From the NCBI GenBank assembly GCA_020148085.1, contig JAHCRD010000009.1, positions 1 through 11,919 of the forward strand: a DNA stretch of 11,919 bases. The letters run 5' to 3'. The notes under the pieces were generated by a model, which saw only the letters and a list, made by a program, of their open reading frames with translations, did no database searches and was not told the DNA's origin. The position numbers were made by a program, and so were the translations under genes. This document shows, piece after piece, positions 1 to 6,275 of this stretch; position 1 is the stretch's first letter, and every line of letters starts with the position of its first letter. The stretch comes from Patescibacteria group bacterium. Its GTDB lineage: Bacteria > Patescibacteriota > Minisyncoccia > Minisyncoccales > CG1-02-41-26.

Positions 1-16
1 AACACATCATTCTCTG

Positions 17-47
17 TTAACTCCCTAAAGAGAGGAAGAATTATAAT
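17..47 (+). promoter_or_regulatory. Possible promoter for lysS
   Basis: A perfect TATAAT lies at 42-47. A weak -35-like TTAACT (4 of 6 matches to TTGACA) lies at 17-22, with a long 19-base spacer. A start about seven bases past the -10 box would fall at or next to the lysS ATG at 55, giving a leaderless or nearly leaderless message. The purine-rich GAGGAAG at 32-38 is too far upstream to be a normal ribosome binding site. In AT-rich DNA a TATAAT can arise by chance, so this is tentative. Confidence 0.3.
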
Positions 48-54
48 AAAATAT

Positions 55-1518
55 ATGGCTAATTTACCAGAGATTAGGAAAAATCGCTTAAAGAAATTGA
101 AGAAAATTTTGGATTCTGGGTTAAATCCTTATCCTCAAAAAGCAAAAAGAACTCACGAAATAGGAGAAGTCATTGAGGATTTTTCGAAATTAACTAAAAA
201 AGCTCAGGAAATAATTATTGTTGGAAGAATCAGGAGTTTGAGAACTCATGGAGGGATGACTTTTTTTGATGTTGAAGATAACTCAGGGAAAATTCAAGGA
301 CTTTTACGAAAAGAAAAGGTAGGAGAGAGGGGTTATCAGTTTTTCCTGGAACTGGTGGACATTGGTGATTTCCTTGAAGTCAAAGGGACTTTAATGAAAA
401 CAAAAACCGGTGAAGAAACCATTGAGGTTTCTGATTTCAATTTTCTGGTAAAATCTCTACTGCCTTTGCCAGAAAAATGGCACGGCCTGAAAGATATTGA
501 AGAAAGATATCGAAAAAGATATTTAGATTTGATATTTAACAAGGAAGTAAAGGAGAAATTTGAAATAAGGTCTAAAATTATAAGGTTGATTCGAGAGTTC
601 TTAGAAGGAGAGGGATTTTTGGAAGTTGAAACCCCAATTTTACAGCCAATTTATGGAGGAGCCAAAGCCAGACCATTTAAAACCCATCTAAACGCCTTGG
701 ATGTGGATTTATATTTAAGAATTGCTACTGAACTTTATTTGAAAAGATTGCTGGTTGGTGGTTTTGAGAAAATTTATGAAATTGGGAAATGTTTCCGGAA
801 TGAAGGAATAGACAAGTTTCATAACCCCGATTTTACAATGTTAGAATTTTATTGGGCATATGCTGATTATAAAGAAATGATGGAGTTTACTGAGAAGATG
901 TTCAGTTTTCTTTTAAAGAAAATTTTTGGCAAACTTGAAATAAAATATGGAGGTAAAAAAATAAACTTTAAACCGCCCTGGAAGAGAATTGACTATTTTG
1001 ATTTATTCCAAAAACAAACAGGGTTGAATTTAGGAGACCTTTCCAAAGAAGGATTAGAAAGAGAAGCCAAAAAAATGGAGATTGAAATAGGAAAAGGAGC
1101 TCAAAAAGCAGAGATTGCTGATAAGATTTTTAAAAAATTCTGTCAACCAAAAATCTGGAATCCAAGCTTTTTAGTCCATCATCCCCTTGGAGCCTTTCCT
1201 TTAGCCAAAGCTTTTGAAAAAAATCCTAAAAAATTAGTTAACTTCCAATTGGTGGTGGCTGGTTGGGAATTGATAAATGCCTTTTCTGAATTAAATGACC
1301 CAATTGAACAAAGAAGAAGATTTGAGGAACAGGAAAAATTATACAAAAAAGGATTAGAGGAAGCTCAAAGAATGGACGAAGATTTCTTAACTGCTTTAGA
1401 ATATGGAATGCCACCAGCTGCTGGCTTTGGCCTTGGAATTGATAGATTGGTAGCATTGCTAACCGATTCCAATAGCTTAAGAGAGGTAATCTTATTCCCA
1501 ACAATGCGACCAAAATGA
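55..1518 (+). CDS. lysS: Lysyl-tRNA synthetase, class II
   Basis: Cytoplasmic enzyme that charges tRNA-Lys with lysine using ATP. The 487 residues match the usual bacterial length. An N-terminal OB-fold anticodon-binding domain covers about residues 53-130 (IIVGRIRSLRTHG, then FFDVED). The class II catalytic domain follows: motif 1 near 181-205 (EGFLEVETPIL), motif 2 near 238-265 (YEIGKCFRNEGID, then HNPDFTMLEFYWAY) and motif 3 at 457-485 (GFGLGIDRL with Arg464, then ILFPTMRP). The protein ends just after motif 3, as LysRS does, so the TGA stop is genuine. The ATG at 55 gives a normal N-terminus, but no Shine-Dalgarno site sits at the usual distance. It is the first gene in the window and is separated from serS by a 161-base gap holding an inverted-repeat element. 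Assignment is very secure. Confidence 0.97.
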   Translation: MANLPEIRKNRLKKLKKILDSGLNPYPQKAKRTHEIGEVIEDFSKLTKKAQEIIIVGRIRSLRTHGGMTFFDVEDNSGKIQGLLRKEKVGERGYQFFLELVDIGDFLEVKGTLMKTKTGEETIEVSDFNFLVKSLLPLPEKWHGLKDIEERYRKRYLDLIFNKEVKEKFEIRSKIIRLIREFLEGEGFLEVETPILQPIYGGAKARPFKTHLNALDVDLYLRIATELYLKRLLVGGFEKIYEIGKCFRNEGIDKFHNPDFTMLEFYWAYADYKEMMEFTEKMFSFLLKKIFGKLEIKYGGKKINFKPPWKRIDYFDLFQKQTGLNLGDLSKEGLEREAKKMEIEIGKGAQKAEIADKIFKKFCQPKIWNPSFLVHHPLGAFPLAKAFEKNPKKLVNFQLVVAGWELINAFSELNDPIEQRRRFEEQEKLYKKGLEEAQRMDEDFLTALEYGMPPAAGFGLGIDRLVALLTDSNSLREVILFPTMRPK

Positions 1519-1670
1519 GAGCTCGGCAAAATTAATTTTCTTGAGCAACTGACCACCCAAAATTAGCCGAGAAAAATTATAGGTAGTTAGAGGCTTCAGC
1601 GCCCTATAATAATCTTTGTCACACCCACCCTCCCTCCCTCCATGCTCAAGAAATTATTTCGCCTCGCTCT
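1518..1670. repeat. 153-bp inverted-repeat element, candidate MITE or structured leader RNA
   Basis: This fills the lysS-serS gap. The left arm (1518-1547) and right arm (1643-1670) are imperfect inverted repeats, matching at about 25 of 30 aligned columns; CTTGAGCA (1540-1547) and TGCTCAAG (1643-1650) pair perfectly. A competing local hairpin pairs CTCGGC (1522-1527) with GCCGAG (1566-1571) and TAATTTT (1533-1539) with AAAATTA (1559-1565), leaving a five-base bulge. A central stem pairs ATTATAGG (1576-1583) with CCTATAAT (1603-1610) around a 19-base loop. TATAAT occurs at 1605-1610 on plus and as the complement of 1576-1581 on minus. There is no obvious target-site duplication, transposase or terminator T-tract. 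It could be a non-autonomous mobile repeat, a cis-acting serS leader, or both. The repeat structure is directly visible; the role is not known. Confidence 0.6.
1624..1638 (-). other. G-quadruplex motif (GGG runs with one-base loops) on minus strand
   Basis: The plus strand reads CCCACCCTCCCTCCC, so the minus strand has four GGG runs separated by single bases, the layout known to give very stable G-quadruplexes. It lies within the inverted-repeat element, 42 bases upstream of the serS start and on the strand used as template for serS. C-rich DNA of this kind is conspicuous in an otherwise AT-rich window. Folding in the cell is not shown. Confidence 0.6.
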
Positions 1671-1679
1671 ACAAATTCT

Positions 1680-2912
1680 GTGTTAGACATAAATTTCATT
1701 CGTCAAAATCCAGAGAAAGTTAAACAGGGTTGCCAGAAAAAAAATGTTGATGTTGATATTGACGAACTTTTAGGTTTGGATAAGGCGAGAAGAGTCCTTA
1801 TCCAAGAAACAGAAAGATTAAGAGCTGAACAAAAAAAATTAGGCAAAGAAGATTTAATAAAAGCAAGCAGCATAAAAGACCAATTAAAGACACGTTTAAA
1901 AAGACTTTCTGAAATAGAAAAAAAGTTTAATGATTTAATGCTTCAAGTTCCTATACCTCCTGCCGCTGATGTTCCTGAAGGGAGAACTGAAGATGACAAT
2001 GTTCCAATCAAATCTTGGGGCAAACCTCCAAAATTTGAATTTCAGCCCAAAGATTACATTTCCCTCATGGAATCTTTGAATCTTTTAGATTTAGAGCGAG
2101 GGGCGAAAATCGGAGGATTCCGTCAATATGTACTCTGCAATGAAGCGGTTTTGTTAGAGCAAGCACTTTTGAGGTGGTCGCTTGATTTTTTGATGAAGAA
2201 AGAATTTTCACTTTTTCGACCAAGTATCTTAGTAAAAGAATCTGCCTTGATTGGCACCGGGATGTTTCCCCAGGGTAAGGGAGATACTTATAAAATTGAT
2301 GATGATTTATTTTTGTCAGGCACAACAGAAGTTCCTTTGATGGCTTATCATACCAACGAGATATTAGAAGAGAAAGAGTTGCCTAAAAAATATGTTGGAA
2401 TTTCAGTAGCTTTTCGGAGAGAAGTTGGAAGTTATGGAAAAGATGTTAAAGGAATTTTTCGAATTCATGAATTTTGGCAGACTGAGCAAGTAGTAATTTG
2501 CAAAAATGATGAAAATGAATCAATCAAGTGGCACGAAGAATTGCTTAAAAATTCTGAGGAGATGATGCAAGCATTAGAATTGCCTTATCGAGTAGTCAAT
2601 GTTTGTGGTGGAGAATTATCTAGTGGTCAGGTTAAAAGATACGATATTGAGGCTTGGGTTCCTTCTCAAGAAAGATACAGAGAGACCCACTCAGATTCTT
2701 ATCTCTTTGACTTTCAGTGCCGGCGGTTAAACATAAAGTATAAAACAAAAGATGGAAAAACTGAATTTTGCTATTCTTTAAATAACACTGGAATTGCTGT
2801 GCCTCGGATTTTAATTCCTATTATTGAAAATTATCAAAGAAAAGATGGAAAAGTTGATGTGCCAAAGGTTTTACAGAAGTACTTAGGCTTTAAAACTATT
2901 CCAAGAAAATGA
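1680..2912 (+). CDS. serS: Seryl-tRNA synthetase
   Basis: Charges tRNA-Ser with serine in the cytoplasm; usual target also of tRNA-Sec where present. The 410 residues are a normal length. The N-terminus MLDINFIRQNPE is the classic SerRS start, which fixes the GTG at 1680 as initiator despite no visible Shine-Dalgarno site. Residues about 30-95 form the tRNA-binding coiled-coil arm. The catalytic core has SGTTEVPL (TTE at 215-217, serine site), motif 2 at 245-265 (FRREVGSYGKDVKG, then FRIHEF) and motif 3 at 368-384 (NNTGIAVPRILIP, Arg376). The usual bacterial block resembling SSCSN before DFQARR here reads THSDSYLFDFQCRR, a divergent variant. The stop overlaps the next gene's ATG (ATGA at 2909-2912), showing translational coupling. 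Identity is very secure. Confidence 0.96.
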   Translation: MLDINFIRQNPEKVKQGCQKKNVDVDIDELLGLDKARRVLIQETERLRAEQKKLGKEDLIKASSIKDQLKTRLKRLSEIEKKFNDLMLQVPIPPAADVPEGRTEDDNVPIKSWGKPPKFEFQPKDYISLMESLNLLDLERGAKIGGFRQYVLCNEAVLLEQALLRWSLDFLMKKEFSLFRPSILVKESALIGTGMFPQGKGDTYKIDDDLFLSGTTEVPLMAYHTNEILEEKELPKKYVGISVAFRREVGSYGKDVKGIFRIHEFWQTEQVVICKNDENESIKWHEELLKNSEEMMQALELPYRVVNVCGGELSSGQVKRYDIEAWVPSQERYRETHSDSYLFDFQCRRLNIKYKTKDGKTEFCYSLNNTGIAVPRILIPIIENYQRKDGKVDVPKVLQKYLGFKTIPRK

Positions 2913-3622
2913 AAACTTTAATTATCCTTCGTGGTTGGCAAAGTTCAAAGGGAAAATGGCAGGAAGTGAAAGAAAATATTGAAAGTGATGAGATCGAAGT
3001 TATTATTCCCGACCTCCCGGGCTTTAAACCAGAAACCGAGTTAGAGAAGCCATGGAATTTGGATGATTATACTGAATGGCTAAAGGATTTTTCTCAAGAT
3101 AGAGAAAAATTTTTTTTGTTGGGGCATTCCTTTGGAGGAAGAGTAGGAATAAAGTTCGCAGTTAAATATCCCCAAAAACTTTATGGGTTAGTTTTGGTTT
3201 CAGCTGCCGGAGTTAAAAAAGAACCTCGAGTTTCTTCGAAAATTTTGGGATGGGGAGCGAAAATGGTAAGAACTTTAAAGATTGAGGAGATGCCAGAAAC
3301 AAAAGGTTTATGGCAGATTTTCAGAAAACTTTTCTACCGTTATATTTTGAGAAAAACCGATTATTTGGAAGTCTCAGGATTTTTGAAAGATACCATAAAA
3401 AATATCTTAAAAGAGGATTTAACACCACTTTTGAAAGAAATAAAAGTCCCGGTTTTAATTTTATGGGGTGAAAAAGATAAAATCACCCCCTTAAGTGATG
3501 CTACCTTAATGAAAAAAGAAATAAAATTTTCTGAGCTACAAATTTTAAAGAACATTGGTCATACTCCTCATTTAGAAAATCCAGAATTATTAGCTCAAAA
3601 AGTTAAAGAATTTCTAATTTAA
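2909..3622 (+). CDS. Alpha/beta-hydrolase fold protein
   Basis: Probable soluble serine hydrolase (esterase or lipase-like), substrate unknown. The 237 residues carry a complete apparent triad: Ser74 in the nucleophile elbow GHSFGG (72-77), Asp190 in LILWGEKDKITP, and His218 in NIGHTPHLENPE. A cap region rich in basic residues spans about 100-175. The usual HGW near the first strand, whose backbone helps form the oxyanion hole, reads RGW (8-10). No signal peptide or membrane span is evident, so it is probably cytoplasmic. It overlaps the serS stop by four bases and ends one base before the murF-like gene, so it is co-expressed with cell wall genes, but that does not reveal a substrate. The family is certain; specific function is not. 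Confidence 0.88.
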   Translation: MKTLIILRGWQSSKGKWQEVKENIESDEIEVIIPDLPGFKPETELEKPWNLDDYTEWLKDFSQDREKFFLLGHSFGGRVGIKFAVKYPQKLYGLVLVSAAGVKKEPRVSSKILGWGAKMVRTLKIEEMPETKGLWQIFRKLFYRYILRKTDYLEVSGFLKDTIKNILKEDLTPLLKEIKVPVLILWGEKDKITPLSDATLMKKEIKFSELQILKNIGHTPHLENPELLAQKVKEFLI

Positions 3623-3623
3623 C

Positions 3624-5108
3624 ATGAAGATATTTGTCGCTATTCTTTGGTTTTTGATTTTCTTCAAAACTCTCTTTTTTTGGGTTTGGCTTTGGCAGCT
3701 CAAAGAATATCACTTTGGCAGATTCCGAGCTCACTTTGAAACCCAGGCAGTAAAGAAACTGATTTCTAGTTTTTGGCGGATTAAATTTCCTAAATTTACC
3801 AAAAAAACTATTGTTATTTTGTTTTCTGGAATAGTATTAGAAGGCTTAATAATTTTTTATATCTTCCCCTTAAAAAATATCATATTTTATCTTTTGCTTT
3901 TAATTCTGCTCATTTTAAGCCCGGTAATTTCCTCTTTGCTTATTTTGCTTTTTCAAATTCCAACAGCTATTTTAAGAAAGAGAGTTTTAAAAAGAGCTCA
4001 ACAAAAAATAGAAAAATTTAAAAATCTCTTGGTTATTGGCATTTCCGGTTCTTATGGTAAAACCTCAACCAAAGAATTTTTGGCTGAAATCTTATCTAAA
4101 AAATTTAAAGTTTTAAAAACAAAAAAACATATTAATGCGGAAATCGGAATTGCTCAAGCCATTTTAAATGAATTAACCGAAGATTATGAGATTTTTATTG
4201 TAGAGATTGGAGCTTATGAGCGAGGAAAAATAAAGGAAGTTTGTCAGATGATAGAGCCCAAAATAGGGATTTTAACCGGTATCAACGAGCAACATCTTTC
4301 TACCTTTGGTTCTCAAGAGAATATTATCAAGGCAAAATTTGAGTTGATGGAGAGTTTACCTCAAAATGGTTTGGCTATCTTTAATGGCAACGATAAGATA
4401 ATTAAAAATGAAAAATTAAAAATTAAAAATTATAACCCAAAATTAAAAATTGTAAAATTCTGTTCTACGGAAGAAAAAATAGATCTTTGGGCAGAAGATA
4501 TTGAGATGGAGAAAGAAGAGATTTCTTTTAAAGTTTTTTCAAAGAGTGGAGATTCTGCTGATTTCAAAGTAAACTTAATTGGAGCTCAAAATGTTGAAAA
4601 TATTTTGTTGGCAACTCTCTGTGCCAAAGAATTGGGTATGAAATTGAAAGAAATTGCTGAAATTTGCTCGAAGCTTAAGCCCTTAAAAGGAGCCATGCAG
4701 CTTTTAAAAGGAAAAAGGGGGTTAAATATTTTAGATGCTACTTACTCTGTCAATCCTCAAGGAGTTTTATCTCATTTGGATTATTTAAAAATTTGGCTAA
4801 ACAAAAAAATCATTGTTATACCTTGCCTTATTGAGCTTGGTTCCGCCTCAAAAGAAATCCATCAGAAAATAGGGGAGGAGATGGGCAAAATTTGCAACTT
4901 AGCCATAATCACAACTAAAGACAGATTCAAAGAATTAAAACAAGGTGCTCAAAAATCCGGAATGCCTTTAGAAAATATTTTACTTCTTGAAAAATCAAAA
5001 GAAATCTTTCGACAGATAAAAGCTTTTTCCAGTCCCGGTGATATAATCCTCTTAGAAAGCCGAGTGCCAAAGAAATTGATTAATTTATTATTGGGAAATA
5101 ATGTTTGA
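3624..5108 (+). CDS. murF: Membrane-anchored Mur ligase, MurF-like
   Basis: Likely ATP-dependent ligase adding D-Ala-D-Ala to the UDP-MurNAc peptide on the inner face of the membrane. The N-terminal ~135 residues contain hydrophobic helices at about 1-24, 62-82 and 84-113, where textbook MurF has its UDP-substrate-binding domain. The Mur ligase core follows: P-loop GSYGKTST (142-149), Glu194 in IVEIGAYERG, NEQHLSTFGS (221-230, His224), Lys238 in IKAKFELME (candidate carbamylated lysine), then ILDATYSVNP and LIELGSASKEIHQKIG in the C-terminal domain, comparable to DDSYNANP and the ELG-H block of MurF. Residues about 257-276 are encoded by a heptanucleotide repeat tract in a loop. It begins one base after the hydrolase gene. 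Mur ligase membership is secure; MurF specificity is inferred and another Mur-type reaction is possible. Confidence 0.85.
   Translation: MKIFVAILWFLIFFKTLFFWVWLWQLKEYHFGRFRAHFETQAVKKLISSFWRIKFPKFTKKTIVILFSGIVLEGLIIFYIFPLKNIIFYLLLLILLILSPVISSLLILLFQIPTAILRKRVLKRAQQKIEKFKNLLVIGISGSYGKTSTKEFLAEILSKKFKVLKTKKHINAEIGIAQAILNELTEDYEIFIVEIGAYERGKIKEVCQMIEPKIGILTGINEQHLSTFGSQENIIKAKFELMESLPQNGLAIFNGNDKIIKNEKLKIKNYNPKLKIVKFCSTEEKIDLWAEDIEMEKEEISFKVFSKSGDSADFKVNLIGAQNVENILLATLCAKELGMKLKEIAEICSKLKPLKGAMQLLKGKRGLNILDATYSVNPQGVLSHLDYLKIWLNKKIIVIPCLIELGSASKEIHQKIGEEMGKICNLAIITTKDRFKELKQGAQKSGMPLENILLLEKSKEIFRQIKAFSSPGDIILLESRVPKKLINLLLGNNV
4401..4450 (+). repeat. Degenerate heptanucleotide tandem repeat (ATTAAAA type), copy 1
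   Basis: Seven consecutive seven-base units lie inside the murF-like gene: ATTAAAA, ATGAAAA, ATTAAAA, ATTAAAA, ATTATAA, CCCAAAA, TTAAAAA (4401-4449). The first 32 bases are identical to 6513-6544 in the FemX-like gene. It encodes KNEKLKIKNYNPKLK, a low-complexity insert between conserved Mur ligase blocks. Confidence 0.85.
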
Positions 5109-5110
5109 AT

Positions 5111-6265
5111 ATGTCTAAAAAAATCAGTCAAGAAATCATAAAATTCACTCAACAATTAGTAAAAATTCCTTCTCAGAATGGGATTGATCCAGAAAAAGAC
5201 ATAGTTAAATTAATTGCTAAGAAATTAAAAAGTTTTGGTTTTTCTCCAAAAATAATCGGGCCATCAAAACATCCATCAGTAATTTGTTTTTTGAAAAAGC
5301 CAAATGCTAAAAAAGTTATTTGGTTGGAAAGTTGTATAGATACAGTGCCCATCGGAGATTTGAAAAAATGGAAATACCTGCCATTTAAAGGGGTAATTAA
5401 GGGAAATAAAATGTATGGTAGGGGAGTAGCTGATTCAAAAATAGCAATAGTTATTTTTTCTTATCTTGCAAGAGAACTTTGGAAAAATCCTGAATTTAAG
5501 GGAAATATTTTTTTAGGATTTGATGCTGATGAACAAAGCGGGAACTTCACTGGCTTCAAACAAATTTTAAAGTATGCTCCAAAAACAGATATTTGTATTT
5601 TAGGCTATCAAGGTATAAAGGAAATTTCTATTGGAAGCCGAGGATGGCTTCGTTTGAAATTAACTTTATTTGGTAAATCTGCTCATACTGGAATAAGGTA
5701 TAAAAAAGGAGTTAATGCCATTCATAAAATGCAAAAAGCGATAGATGCTTTATTAAATTTATCTTTTCTCAAACAAAAAGAAAAGTTTTTTGAATATGGG
5801 AGCTCATTAAATATTTCTTTGATTAAAGGAGGAATTGCTATTAATGTTGTTCCAGACAAATGTGAAGCAATTGTTGATGTCAGAACTCTTCCTTCCCAAA
5901 AACCCAAACAGATTCTGGAAGAAATTACTCAAGGATTAAAGGAAATTAAGAAAAAAGATAAAGACTTTAACTTTAAAATTGAGGTTTTCCAAACCCAAGA
6001 TGCTTTTCTAACCAATCCTGACTATCCTTTTTTGAAGGTGCTGAAGAAGGAAGCTCAAAAGATTTTAAAAAGAGAGGTTCCTTTTGTAACCTCTGGTGGT
6101 GGAAGTGTGGGAAATTTGATTAGCGAAAAAGATATACCAATTTTAAATGGTTTTGGCTGTAAATGTGGGAATATTCATGCTCCGAATGAATGGATTAACA
6201 TTTCTGATATTCCTAAAGTTTTCAAAATTTATCAAGAAACACTAATCGAATTTACAAAAAAATAA
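5111..6265 (+). CDS. M20-family metallopeptidase-like protein with altered metal site
   Basis: Resembles the ArgE/DapE/carboxypeptidase G2 family of two-zinc amidohydrolases. Conserved features (numbered from the ATG): VADSK with bridging-ligand Asp108, general-base Glu141 in DADEQSG, GKSAHTG with lid-domain His192, NVVPD and DVRTLP, and His356 in IHAPNEW. Three ligand positions differ: the HxD motif reads CID (Cys75), the second Glu of DEE is Gln142, and the Glu of GEP is Tyr166. It may bind metal differently or be a non-catalytic relative. I chose the ATG at 5111, two bases after the previous stop; a TTG at 5105 would add two residues and overlap that gene. No signal peptide is evident. It lies among peptidoglycan genes, so a cell wall peptide substrate is conceivable but unproven. 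Family is secure, activity uncertain. Confidence 0.86.
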   Translation: MSKKISQEIIKFTQQLVKIPSQNGIDPEKDIVKLIAKKLKSFGFSPKIIGPSKHPSVICFLKKPNAKKVIWLESCIDTVPIGDLKKWKYLPFKGVIKGNKMYGRGVADSKIAIVIFSYLARELWKNPEFKGNIFLGFDADEQSGNFTGFKQILKYAPKTDICILGYQGIKEISIGSRGWLRLKLTLFGKSAHTGIRYKKGVNAIHKMQKAIDALLNLSFLKQKEKFFEYGSSLNISLIKGGIAINVVPDKCEAIVDVRTLPSQKPKQILEEITQGLKEIKKKDKDFNFKIEVFQTQDAFLTNPDYPFLKVLKKEAQKILKREVPFVTSGGGSVGNLISEKDIPILNGFGCKCGNIHAPNEWINISDIPKVFKIYQETLIEFTKK

Positions 6266-6275
6266 GAAATCTATT

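Noticed and set aside
10..17. TTCTCTGT matching one arm of the 8134-8152 hairpin
   Set aside because: An eight-base match in about 12 kb is expected by chance, and no second arm is visible inside the window.
1516..1566. Read-through of the lysS TGA as a recoded codon
   Set aside because: LysRS normally ends right after RP in motif 3; serS and the murF-like gene also end properly at TGA, so the standard code applies.
1519..1679. Possible tRNA, SRP RNA, 6S RNA or T-box in the lysS-serS gap
   Set aside because: No acceptor, anticodon or T-arm pattern and no T-box or SRP core motif on either strand; the arms fit only a generic inverted repeat.
5105..5110. TTG start for the M20 gene
   Set aside because: Adds only two residues and overlaps the previous stop; the ATG at 5111 is the simpler start, though not proven.
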